Source: an uncultured Christensenella sp.
GTDB lineage: Bacteria; Bacillota; Clostridia; Christensenellales; Borkfalkiaceae
NCBI GenBank assembly: GCA_910586365.1
Contig: CAJUGP010000001.1
Coordinates: 15,629-79,628, forward strand
Reading direction: 5' to 3'
DNA: 64,000 bases
In this document: positions 56,742 to 64,000 of the stretch, in pieces
Layout of the letters: the number at the start of each line of letters is the position of its first letter
Position numbering within the stretch: position 1 is the first letter of the stretch
The notes under the pieces: generated by a model
Database searches by the model: none
What the model was told of the DNA's origin: nothing
The model's input: only the letters and a program-made list of their open reading frames with translations
Made by a program: the position numbers and the translations under genes

Positions 56742-57583
56742 GCCTTCTTCTCCTTCGCAAACAGATTGCAATGTTTTTCGCGCGCCGCCTGTTCAAATTC
56801 CGAATAGGTTTTTCCGCGTTTCATCGCTTCGTCGAAATCGATTTCGTGCGCGTCGAAATCAGGACCGTCGACGCAGGCAAATTTCATCTTGCCGCCCACC
56901 GATACGCGGCAGCCGCCGCACATGCCCGTGCCGTCGATCATAATGGGATTCATGCTCGCCACCGTTTTGATGCCGTAAGGACGGGTCGCTTCCGCAACAT
57001 ATTTCATCATAATAAGCGGACCGATCGTGATCACCGCGTCGAACGTTTCCCCCGCGCCGAGCAGGGAATTGAGCGGCGCGCAGACGTTGCCCTTTTCGCC
57101 GTAACTGCCGTCGTCCGTCATCATGTAAAAGCGGTCGCTCAGCGCGCGGAATTCTTCTTCGAGAATGACCAAATCTTTATTGCGGAACCCGACGATCGCC
57201 GTCACGTTCGCGCCCGACTCGTGCAAACGCCTTGCTACGGGCAAAGCGATCGCGCAGCCCACGCCGCCGCCCACGACCGCGACTTTTTTTAAGCCGTCCA
57301 GCTCGGTCGGCGTGCCGAGCGGTCCCACGAAATCGCAAAGAAACTCGCCCTCGTTTTTCTTGTTGAGCGCCATGGTCGTGCCGCCCACGATCTGGAAAAT
57401 GATATCCACGCCGCCGATCGCCCGATCGCACCCTGCGACGGTGAGCGGAATCCGCTCGCCCTTATCGTCGACGCGCAAAATCACGAACTGCCCCGGCTGC
57501 GCTTTCTTGGCTATGAGCGGAGCTTCAATCGTCATACGCGTGACGGTGGGATTGAGTACTTCCTTTTTCAATATTTTATACAT
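56738..57583 (-). CDS. NfnA/SudB-like FAD and [2Fe-2S] protein
   Basis: The 281-residue protein resembles dihydroorotate dehydrogenase electron-transfer subunit and NfnA. Order: FAD-binding barrel (about 1-95), NAD-binding domain with VVGGGVGCAIALPVARRL, and a C-terminal cluster site with cysteines in MCGGCRVSVGG and FACVDGPDFD. Paired with the NfnB-like gene it should form the bifurcating reductase. GGGAGGGC ribosome-binding site and a consensus promoter 40-60 nt upstream. Confidence 0.9.
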   Translation of the reverse strand: MYKILKKEVLNPTVTRMTIEAPLIAKKAQPGQFVILRVDDKGERIPLTVAGCDRAIGGVDIIFQIVGGTTMALNKKNEGEFLCDFVGPLGTPTELDGLKKVAVVGGGVGCAIALPVARRLHESGANVTAIVGFRNKDLVILEEEFRALSDRFYMMTDDGSYGEKGNVCAPLNSLLGAGETFDAVITIGPLIMMKYVAEATRPYGIKTVASMNPIMIDGTGMCGGCRVSVGGKMKFACVDGPDFDAHEIDFDEAMKRGKTYSEFEQAAREKHCNLFAKEKKA

Positions 57584-57619
57584 TCGCGCCCTCCCGTTTT
57601 CTCATTTCGGATTGGATAT

Positions 57620-57648
57620 ATTATAAAACCGCCGCGCGGTTTTGTCAA
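57620..57648 (-). promoter_or_regulatory. Consensus promoter of the nfnAB-like pair
   Basis: TTGACA (57643-57648), 17 bp, TATAAT (57620-57625) on the minus strand. Confidence 0.85.
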
Positions 57649-57688
57649 GAAGGGAAAGAAAATATTTCAAAATAAACCGATTATTTTG

Positions 57689-57717
57689 TTGACAGCGATT
57701 AAGCGTATGTGTATAAT
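57689..57717 (+). promoter_or_regulatory. Consensus promoter of degV
   Basis: TTGACA (57689-57694), 17 bp, TATAAT (57712-57717), divergent from the nfnAB-like promoter. Confidence 0.85.
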
Positions 57718-57755
57718 ATAAAAAGTTCAAAAAATGAATAAAATCGGAGAAAATT

Positions 57756-58625
57756 ATGTCGAAAACAGCAATCGTCACCGACTCGAACAGCGGCATCACG
57801 CAAGCCGACGCGAAAAAACTCGGAATTTTCGTGCTGCCCATGCCCTTTTTGATCGACGGGGAAGAATACTTTGAGGACATCAGTTTAAGCCAAAAAGACT
57901 TTTACGAAAAACTGCGCGACGACAACGTGCAGGTTTCCACCTCGCAGCCCTCGGTTGCAAACGTGACCGAACTGTGGGACGAGCTTTTGAAAACGTACGA
58001 CGAGGTCGTACATATCCCGATGTCGAGCGGGCTTTCGGAATCGTGCCATACGGCGGAAGGATTGGCGAAAGACTACAACGGAAAAGTGCACGTCGTCGAC
58101 AACCAGCGCATTTCCATTACGCAGAAACAAAGCGTACTCGACGCACTCAAATTGGCGAACGACGGGAAAAGCGGCGCGGAAATCAAGCAGATTCTGCTCG
58201 ATACGAAGTTCGACAGCAGCATTTATATCTCGCTCGATACGCTCAAATATCTGAAAAAAGGCGGCAGACTTACTCCCGCCGCCGCGCTGATCGGCACGAT
58301 TTTACGCATTAAACCCGTTTTGCAGATCCAAGGCGAAAAGCTCGACGCGTTCAAAAAAGTGCACACTCTCAAACAGGCAAAGGAAACCATTACGAATGCT
58401 TTGCGCCACGATTTGAACACGCGCTTCAAAGAATACGCCGCGCGCGGCGAAATGGCGCTTATGGTCGCTCATACCGCAAACGACGCGGAAGCGGAAATTT
58501 TCCTCAAAGAGTTGCAGGAAGCGTTTCCGAATTTGCCCTGCACCTTCTGCGATCCCCTCTCGCTGAGCGTTTCGTGCCATATCGGTCCGGGCGCTTTGGC
58601 GGCGGCTTGCGCAAGAATCTTATAA
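57756..58625 (+). CDS. DegV family protein (fatty-acid-binding type)
   Basis: The 289-residue cytoplasmic protein belongs to the DegV/FakB family, which binds a fatty acid and presents it to the kinase FakA for phosphorylation. The start TAIVTDSNSGITQADAKKLGI, the SQPS motif (STSQPSV) and the SGLSESCHTA segment are typical, and the IGPGA motif (SCHIGPGALAAA) near the C-terminus contacts the lipid head. No fakA is nearby. GGAG ribosome-binding site; single gene with terminator. Confidence 0.9.
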   Translation: MSKTAIVTDSNSGITQADAKKLGIFVLPMPFLIDGEEYFEDISLSQKDFYEKLRDDNVQVSTSQPSVANVTELWDELLKTYDEVVHIPMSSGLSESCHTAEGLAKDYNGKVHVVDNQRISITQKQSVLDALKLANDGKSGAEIKQILLDTKFDSSIYISLDTLKYLKKGGRLTPAAALIGTILRIKPVLQIQGEKLDAFKKVHTLKQAKETITNALRHDLNTRFKEYAARGEMALMVAHTANDAEAEIFLKELQEAFPNLPCTFCDPLSLSVSCHIGPGALAAACARIL

Positions 58626-58629
58626 TTTA

Positions 58630-58662
58630 CGGGCGGATTTCAAACGAAATCCGCCTTTTTAA
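58630..58662. terminator. Terminator of degV
   Basis: Stem GGCGGATTTC (58632-58641) with GAAATCCGCC (58646-58655), then T5. It just touches the 3' end of the convergent nitrilase-like gene. Confidence 0.9.
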
Positions 58663-59327
58663 TACCCCGTTTTTTCTTTCAGAAAGAAACCGCGCTGACG
58701 GGTTTCCACCAAATGATATTCGCGCTCCTGTTCCAGCTCGAACACGCAAGGACTTTTGGGCGAAGCGAACCGCACTTTGCCCGCAATGTCGGCGCACTGC
58801 GCATAGCCGTACGCGCACAGACAGACGGGAATGCCGAATAAAAACGCTTCGGAGCGCATTAAGGTTTGTTCGAGCGAATCGTTCAGCTGCTCGAACATGC
58901 AAAGCGCGACTTCCGCGCCGCATACCGAAAGCGTTTCGATCACGCGCGGGAAATACAGATCTTCCGCTACGATAATGCCGAGTTTGCCCGCAAACGTATC
59001 GAAAATTTTGATGCCCGCGCCAGGGCGGAATTCCGCCGTATCGATCCGATTGACCATATCGGTCACGCCGAGGATCTTGCCGCGTTCGGCAACCACGACC
59101 GATTTGCGTTTTATACCGCGCGCATCGGTAAAGCAGCCGCAAACCACGACGTTTTTACCCGTTTTGGAGAGCTGCGCAACGTCCTCGAAGAGCGCGGTTT
59201 CCCCTTTGAGTTCGCGCTCGTAACTCACCTGCCCGATCGCCTGATACCCGCAGCAGACGATATCCGCTTCCGCCGCACGGTTTTCGTAATCCGCAAGACT
59301 GCCCGCCGTAACAAAACAAATACGCAT
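58659..59327 (-). CDS. Nitrilase-superfamily protein lacking the catalytic triad
   Basis: A 222-residue protein of the carbon-nitrogen hydrolase fold; the segment KLGIIVAEDLYFPRVIETLSVCGAEV clearly matches the family core GvaICyDlrFPe..R.la..GA. However, the nucleophile position reads Ala (IIVAEDL, not ICYD), the first Glu position reads DIVCCGYQ rather than FPE, and the Lys region (TDMVNRID) has no YxK. So the Glu-Lys-Cys triad appears absent and it is probably not a hydrolase; a regulatory or binding role is possible. ATG at 59327 follows GAGGGGG by 4 nt; that site lies in the 3' arm of a hairpin. Last gene of the pyrG-dapL-malQ-mscL run. Confidence 0.7.
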   Translation of the reverse strand: MRICFVTAGSLADYENRAAEADIVCCGYQAIGQVSYERELKGETALFEDVAQLSKTGKNVVVCGCFTDARGIKRKSVVVAERGKILGVTDMVNRIDTAEFRPGAGIKIFDTFAGKLGIIVAEDLYFPRVIETLSVCGAEVALCMFEQLNDSLEQTLMRSEAFLFGIPVCLCAYGYAQCADIAGKVRFASPKSPCVFELEQEREYHLVETRQRGFFLKEKTGY

Positions 59328-59368
59328 AAGACCCCCTCGATTATTATATCGCGGGGGTCTTTTTTTTG
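59328..59368 (+). terminator. Plus-strand hairpin with T8 opposite the nitrilase-like start
   Basis: AAGACCCCC (59328-59336) pairs with GGGGGTCTT (59353-59361), followed by eight T on the plus strand. No plus-strand gene ends here. On the minus strand the same hairpin covers the ribosome-binding site of the nitrilase-like gene. Confidence 0.6.
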
Positions 59369-59382
59369 TGATTGCAGATTGT

Positions 59383-59916
59383 TTACTTTCCTTTTCCCGA
59401 AGTGGGCGCGGCGTCCGAACCGCCGTTTTCCGCCGATTCTCCCGCGGCGATCGCCTGTTTTTTCGCCGTTTCTTCCTCTTCGGCGGCAAGCCGCGCCGCC
59501 TCTTTTTCCGCTTTCGCCTTTTCAACAGCCTGTTTGTATTCGTCGCCCTTCGCGCGGATCTTGTTGATCGTTTTAATGATCAAAAACAAAATGAGCGCGA
59601 TAAGCAAAAAGTTGATAACGGCGTTGATAAACGAACCCCAATCGATATAGATCGACTGTTCGAGAATGGGCAGCCCCGTCAGCGGATCGTCGACCCGTTT
59701 TAAGAACGTGAGCGCGCCCTCTAATCCGTCGGTGCCGATGCACAGAGCAAGGATCCAATTTATGATCGGTTTCAAAATGCTGTTCGTCAGCGCCGTTACG
59801 ATCGCCGTAAACGCGCCGCCGATGATGACGCCGACCGCCATATCGAGTACGTTTCCGCGCGAAATGAATTCGCCGAACTCTTTGAAAAAGCCCTTCTTTT
59901 CCTTCTTATCGCTCAT
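59383..59916 (-). CDS. mscL: Large-conductance mechanosensitive channel MscL
   Basis: The 177-residue membrane protein opens under membrane tension to release solutes during osmotic downshift. The first helix with FISRGNVLDMAVGVIIGGAFTAIV is the strongly conserved pore-lining TM1; TM2 is at about 95-115 (INFLLIALILFLIIKTI). The C-terminal tail is about 40 residues longer than in E. coli and rich in Ala, Glu and Lys (coiled-coil-like), ending in a Gly/Ser-rich stretch. GGGAG ribosome-binding site; starts 1 nt after the malQ stop. Confidence 0.95.
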   Translation of the reverse strand: MSDKKEKKGFFKEFGEFISRGNVLDMAVGVIIGGAFTAIVTALTNSILKPIINWILALCIGTDGLEGALTFLKRVDDPLTGLPILEQSIYIDWGSFINAVINFLLIALILFLIIKTINKIRAKGDEYKQAVEKAKAEKEAARLAAEEEETAKKQAIAAGESAENGGSDAAPTSGKGK

Positions 59917-59917
59917 A

Positions 59918-61402
59918 TTATTTTCTCCCGTATTTTTTGACTGCCTTTTTTAATTTGGAAAGACTGCGCGCGGCAGGCTGCGCCGTTAAGCGGAATTCCC
60001 AATTCCCCTCGTTCGTGCCGGGGAAATTCATGCGCGCCTCGTTGCCGAGCCCCAAAACGTCTTGCAGCGATACAACGGCAAGCTTCGCCTTCGAGGCAAG
60101 CGCCAAGCGAACGAACGCCTCGCTGATACTGCCCTGCCCCTTGCCGAGATTCATGACGATATTCGCTTGCGCCAGTTCGCTTGCAAGACGGGAACGGAAG
60201 AGAATATACTCCTCTGCCGAAAGCTGTTCGACGTAACCCTCAACCGTATCGTTATCGTGCGTGCCCGTGTAACAAACGCTGTTTTCGGGAATGTTTTTGA
60301 GTAAAAATGGATTATCGGGATTGCCGTCGAAGGCAAACAACAACACTTTCATGCCCGGAAACTCCGTTTTAAGCAGCAAATCGCGCACGCCTTCGTCGAT
60401 CGTGCCCAAATCCTCGGCGATAAAGCCGTCTCGGGGCAACCCCTCGAACAGTTTTTCGCCCGGACCCTTGCGCCATGCTCCGCCGCGCGCGTCTTTTGCG
60501 CCGTATTCGATTTCATAATAAGCGGAAATCCCGCGGAAATGGTCGATCCGTACGACGTCGTACGTACTAAGCGCCGTTTGCAAGCGCGCGCGCCACCAGG
60601 CAAAGCCGCTCTTTTCATGCGCCTTCCAATCGTAAACGGGATTGCCCCAAAGCTGCCCCGTTTCCGAAAAATAATCGGGCGGCACGCCCGCCACGAACGC
60701 GGGTTTCAGCTCTTTATCGAGCTTGAAAAGCTCGCCGTGCGCCCAAACGTCGGCGCTGTCGTACGCGACGTAAAGCGGAATATCGCCGATGATCTTGATG
60801 CCGAGCCCGTTGCAATAGTCTTTTAAGGCGCGCCATTGCCGTTTGAATTGGTATTGCAGAAAATGCCAGAATAAATATTCTTCGTGGTAATCGGTGCGCA
60901 GCGCTTCGAGCGCGTCCGCATCGCGGCGTTTGAGTTTTTCGTCCCAATCGCAGAAGCTTCCGCCGTAAACCGTTTTCGCCGTCATAAACAGCGCGTAATC
61001 TTCGCTCTCGCCGCCGTTCACGTACTCGCGGAATGCGGGCGCATCGAAAAAGAAGCGCGAAAACGCCTTGCGCAGCAACGGAAACCGTTCGTTAAAAAGC
61101 TGTACGTAATCGATGGGACCCGTTTTTTCCGCGTCCTTTAATTCGGTTTTGGTCAAAAGACCCTCTTTGCACAGCGCGTTAAGATCGATAAAATAAGGGT
61201 TGCCCGAATCGCAGGATACCGACTGATAAGGGGAATTACCAAACCCCGTTTGCTGCAAAGGCAGTACCTGCCAATATTTAATCCCGCATTTTTTCAGTTT
61301 TTTGGCAAAGACGTATGCCTCCGCGCCGAGCGAACCGATCCCGTATTTACCGGGGAGCGAGGAAATATGGCATAATACGCCCGCCTTTCTGCTCATGCTC
61401 AT
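59918..61402 (-). CDS. malQ: 4-alpha-glucanotransferase
   Basis: The 494-residue GH77 enzyme transfers maltodextrin segments in glycogen or starch use. The nucleophile Asp is in VRIDHFRG, the acid Glu in FIAEDLG, and the third Asp in TGTHDND. Length is typical of Gram-positive MalQ. The ATG at 61402 overlaps the dapL stop (ATGA), so it is translated with dapL although their pathways are unrelated. Confidence 0.95.
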   Translation of the reverse strand: MSMSRKAGVLCHISSLPGKYGIGSLGAEAYVFAKKLKKCGIKYWQVLPLQQTGFGNSPYQSVSCDSGNPYFIDLNALCKEGLLTKTELKDAEKTGPIDYVQLFNERFPLLRKAFSRFFFDAPAFREYVNGGESEDYALFMTAKTVYGGSFCDWDEKLKRRDADALEALRTDYHEEYLFWHFLQYQFKRQWRALKDYCNGLGIKIIGDIPLYVAYDSADVWAHGELFKLDKELKPAFVAGVPPDYFSETGQLWGNPVYDWKAHEKSGFAWWRARLQTALSTYDVVRIDHFRGISAYYEIEYGAKDARGGAWRKGPGEKLFEGLPRDGFIAEDLGTIDEGVRDLLLKTEFPGMKVLLFAFDGNPDNPFLLKNIPENSVCYTGTHDNDTVEGYVEQLSAEEYILFRSRLASELAQANIVMNLGKGQGSISEAFVRLALASKAKLAVVSLQDVLGLGNEARMNFPGTNEGNWEFRLTAQPAARSLSKLKKAVKKYGRK

Positions 61403-62592
61403 GCTTTTAACAATGCGGCGATGCGCCGACATGCCTCCTGCGTACTTTCATGCGAGCCGAACGCCGTCAGGCGGAAAAATCCTTCGCCGTTTTTGCCGAA
61501 TCCGCTGCCGGGCGTGCCCACTACGTTGGCTTTTTCCAACAGATAATCGAAAAATTCCCAACTGCTCATGCCGTTCGGGCACTTAAACCAAAGATACGGG
61601 GAATTTTTGCCGCCCGTATAAAATAAATTCAATTCGTCAAGACAGCGCGCGATCGTTTGGGCGTTCTTGCGGTAGTAGGCAAGATTTTCGCCGATCTGCC
61701 GTTCGCCCTCTTCGGTGAACACCGCCGCCGCGCCCATCTGCGTGACGTACGATACGCCGTTGAACTTGGTCGACTGTCTGCGCGCCCAAAGCTTGTTTAA
61801 GGAAACGCCCTCGCGCACAAGCGTTTCGGGCACGATCGTATAACCGCACCGCACGCCCGTGAAGCCCGCCGTTTTGGAATAGCTGCAAATTTCGATCGCG
61901 CAATCCTTTGCGCCCTCGACTTCGTAAATGCTGCGGCAAAGCGAATCGTCGCAGATGAAATACTCGTACGCGGCGTCGTACAAAATCACCGCGCCGTTCT
62001 CGTTCGCGAAATCCACCCATTCCTTAAGCTGTTCGCGCGTGTACGCCGCGCCCGTGGGATTGTTGGGCGAACAGATATAGATGATATCCGCCTTCGTGCC
62101 CTTTTCGGGCATGGGCAGAAAGCCGTTTTCCTGCGTGGCGTCGGCATACACGATCACCCTTCCGCCCATCACGTTGGTATCGACGTAAACGGGGTACACG
62201 GGATCGGGCACGAGCACCACGTTGTCCTGCGAAAAAATATCGAGAATGTTGCCGCAGTCGGATTTTGCGCCGTCGGAAACAAACACTTCGCTCTTGGCGA
62301 GCGTCACCCCTTTGCGCGCGTAACTGCCCAAAATACTGTCGAGCAATTTATCGTACCCGTAGCACGTTTGATCGGGTCCGTAGCCGCGGAAGGTTTCGCT
62401 TCTGCCCATTTCTTCGGCGGCACGCTTCATCGCCTCGACGACGACGGGCGCGAGCGGACGGGTCACGTCGCCGATCGAAAGACGGATCACGTTTTTCTCG
62501 GGATGCGCTTTTTTATATTCCGCCGTCTTTCTGCCCACCGTGGCAAACAAATAGCTTTCTTTTAAGTTGAGAAAATTTGCGTTGATTTTCAT
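61399..62592 (-). CDS. dapL: LL-diaminopimelate aminotransferase
   Basis: The 397-residue class I PLP aminotransferase converts tetrahydrodipicolinate to LL-DAP in one step. The Schiff-base lysine is Lys240 in SYSKTAGFTG, the cofactor-binding NNPTG segment is present (SPNNPTGAAYT), and the starts FLNLKESYLF and LSIGDVTRPL are characteristic of DapL. Its product would need an epimerase to give meso-DAP for peptidoglycan; the only candidate in the window is the domain fused to CarB. It follows pyrG by 21 nt in the same direction. Confidence 0.95.
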   Translation of the reverse strand: MKINANFLNLKESYLFATVGRKTAEYKKAHPEKNVIRLSIGDVTRPLAPVVVEAMKRAAEEMGRSETFRGYGPDQTCYGYDKLLDSILGSYARKGVTLAKSEVFVSDGAKSDCGNILDIFSQDNVVLVPDPVYPVYVDTNVMGGRVIVYADATQENGFLPMPEKGTKADIIYICSPNNPTGAAYTREQLKEWVDFANENGAVILYDAAYEYFICDDSLCRSIYEVEGAKDCAIEICSYSKTAGFTGVRCGYTIVPETLVREGVSLNKLWARRQSTKFNGVSYVTQMGAAAVFTEEGERQIGENLAYYRKNAQTIARCLDELNLFYTGGKNSPYLWFKCPNGMSSWEFFDYLLEKANVVGTPGSGFGKNGEGFFRLTAFGSHESTQEACRRIAALLKA

Positions 62593-62613
62593 ATTCCATA
62601 CCTTAATAAAGGC

Positions 62614-64000
62614 TTATTTCTTTTCCGAATATTTCACGGCATAGCGGATAAATTCGCGGAAAAGAGGGTGCGCGTTGTTGGGACGCGATTTGAATTCGGG
62701 GTGGAACTGCACTCCCACAAAGAAATCGCACCCGTCGTTTTCCACCGCTTCGACGAGCGAACCGTCGGGTGAAAGCCCTGCGAACGTCATGCCGCTCTCC
62801 TCGAACTGCGCGCGGTAGTCGTTGTTGAACTCGAAACGGTGGCGGTGGCGTTCGCGCACCTCTTCGCTGCCGTAAGCTTCTTTCATGCGTCTGCCCAACA
62901 CGCGGCAGGGATAAGCACCCAAACGCATCGTGCCGCCCATTTTCACGCCGTACTGATCGGGCATCAAATCGATGACGGAATGCTCGCCCTCGGGCTTGAA
63001 CTCGGAAGAGTCCGCCCCTTCCAATTTCAAAACGTTGCGCGCGTGTTCGATCACCGCGACCTGCATGCCGAGACAGATGCCGAGGAAAGGAATATTGTGT
63101 TCGCGCGCGTACTTGCAGGCGATAATCTTCCCCTCGACGCCGCGGTTTCCGAATCCGCCCGGAATGAGCAGACCATGCACGCCCTTCATGATCTCCGCAA
63201 TGTTCTTGGGCGTGACCGTTTCGCTGTCGACCCAAGCGATTTCCACCTTAGCGTCGGTTTCGTAACCGCCGTGCGCCAAGGCTTCCGCAACCGAAAGATA
63301 GGCATCGTGCAGCTGCACGTATTTTCCGCAAAGCGCGATTTTTACTTTTTTGGTGCGGGCGTGGATACGGGCGAGCATGTCCGTCCATTCGGTCATGTCG
63401 ATTTCGCCCGCGTCGAGGTGCAGAATGTTGCACACCGTCGTGGAAATGTTGCTCTTTTCCAACATGATCGGCGCTTCATACAAGACGGGCACGGTCAGAT
63501 TTTCGATACAGCATTCGGGCTTGACGTTGCAGAACATGGCGATCTTCTCGCGGATCGAATCGGGCATCGGCTCGTCGACGCGCGCCACGATAATGTCGGG
63601 GAAAATGCCCATGCCCTGCAATTCCTTAACGGAATGCTGCGTCGGTTTGCTTTTGAATTCGCACGAACCCGAAATATAGGGAACGAGCGTGACGTGGATA
63701 AAGCAGCAGTTATCGCGCCCCACCTCGCGCGCCACTTGACGGATCGCCTCTAAGAAGGGTTGGCTTTCGATATCGCCCGTCGTGCCGCCGATCTCGGTGA
63801 TGACGACGTCCGCCTGCGATTCCTTGCCTACTTGATAGATAAACGATTTGATTTCGTTCGTAATATGGGGAATTACCTGCACGGTCTGCCCGAGGTATTC
63901 GCCGTTGCGCTCTTTGTTGAGCACGTTCCAATAGACCTTACCCGTGGTAAGGTTGGAAAATTTATTTAAGTTTTCGTCGATAAAGCGCTCGTAATGCCCC
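62614..64000 (-). CDS. pyrG: CTP synthase (partial)
   Basis: The gene runs off the right edge; the last 462 or so residues are here. CTP synthase aminates UTP using glutamine. Seen: part of the synthetase domain (EIGGTTGDIES, VDEPMP) and the C-terminal GATase domain with the nucleophile in FLGICLGMQVAVIE and the His-Glu pair in QFHPEFKSRP. An internal ATG at 63924 would give a shorter frame but is not the real start, since the conserved sequence continues to position 64000 (HYERFIDENLNKF). Confidence 0.95.
   Translation of the reverse strand, partial: GHYERFIDENLNKFSNLTTGKVYWNVLNKERNGEYLGQTVQVIPHITNEIKSFIYQVGKESQADVVITEIGGTTGDIESQPFLEAIRQVAREVGRDNCCFIHVTLVPYISGSCEFKSKPTQHSVKELQGMGIFPDIIVARVDEPMPDSIREKIAMFCNVKPECCIENLTVPVLYEAPIMLEKSNISTTVCNILHLDAGEIDMTEWTDMLARIHARTKKVKIALCGKYVQLHDAYLSVAEALAHGGYETDAKVEIAWVDSETVTPKNIAEIMKGVHGLLIPGGFGNRGVEGKIIACKYAREHNIPFLGICLGMQVAVIEHARNVLKLEGADSSEFKPEGEHSVIDLMPDQYGVKMGGTMRLGAYPCRVLGRRMKEAYGSEEVRERHRHRFEFNNDYRAQFEESGMTFAGLSPDGSLVEAVENDGCDFFVGVQFHPEFKSRPNNAHPLFREFIRYAVKYSEKK

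Noticed and set aside
1..64000. Mobile elements or CRISPR arrays
   Set aside because: No transposase, integrase, phage gene, long direct or inverted repeats or spaced repeat arrays were found; tRNA genes show no attachment-site duplications.

Overview
The window reads as a chromosomal segment of a spore-forming Bacillota, most likely an uncultured Clostridia lineage. The evidence is the yabP-yabQ-divIC block, a CwlD-type cortex amidase, a YtxC-like gene beside thrS, a T-box leader, an ECF S component next to type III pantothenate kinase, an LL-diaminopimelate aminotransferase, a DUF4364 gene and a TSCPD gene. By eye the base composition is moderately GC-rich. A Christensenellales-like gut origin is only a guess. 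I see no insertion sequence, prophage, CRISPR array or rRNA.

Layout. 1-2 kb: sporulation and division block (yabP, yabQ, divIC, a Ppx/GppA phosphatase, a cut-off M50 protease). 2-9 kb: typA, then a minus-strand operon running from a shikimate-kinase-like gene through a phosphatase, gltX, thyA and folA to a TraX-like membrane protein. 9-15 kb: plus-strand lipoprotein, secG, rnr, smpB, metY, metA. 15-20 kb: thrS with its T-box, ytxC, and a leucine-rich-repeat surface lipoprotein. 20-25 kb: leuS and a TetR-ABC-permease module. 25-33 kb: ATP-grasp ligase, hom, coaX with an ECF transporter, small proteins, sdaA and a HAD phosphatase. 33-36.5 kb: a long leader, a Na/Pi cotransporter and seven tRNA genes. 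36.7-38.9 kb: a class A PBP. 38.9-53.3 kb: one large operon, argG-argC-argJ-argB-argD-argF-carA-carB::dapF, a small membrane protein, a cysteine desulfurase and thiI. 53-57.6 kb: a membrane protein, an acyl-ACP thioesterase, cwlD and an NfnAB-type pair. 57.7-64 kb: degV, a nitrilase-fold gene, mscL, malQ, dapL and a partial pyrG.

How the genes fit together. Arginine synthesis is complete from N-acetylglutamyl phosphate to argininosuccinate, with ArgJ recycling the acetyl group and dedicated CarAB supplying carbamoyl phosphate. DapL makes LL-DAP, and the only DapF-like sequence in the window is fused to CarB. Methionine synthesis goes through O-acetylhomoserine (MetA with Glu111, then MetY). 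ThyA and FolA form a dTMP pair. The cysteine desulfurase probably supplies sulfur to ThiI.

The most notable signals are these. An 11-bp G tract lies between the -35 and -10 boxes of the surface lipoprotein promoter, and a 9-bp G tract lies inside the TraX-like coding sequence; both look like phase-variation switches. CarB and DapF are fused, and the DapF half lacks its first catalytic cysteine. Several promoters sit 5 to 8 nt upstream of the AUG with no Shine-Dalgarno, which suggests leaderless mRNAs; two of these look like sigma-E promoters of sporulation genes. Four proteins keep a fold while lacking key catalytic or binding residues: shikimate kinase-like, DapF domain, HPr-like and nitrilase-like.
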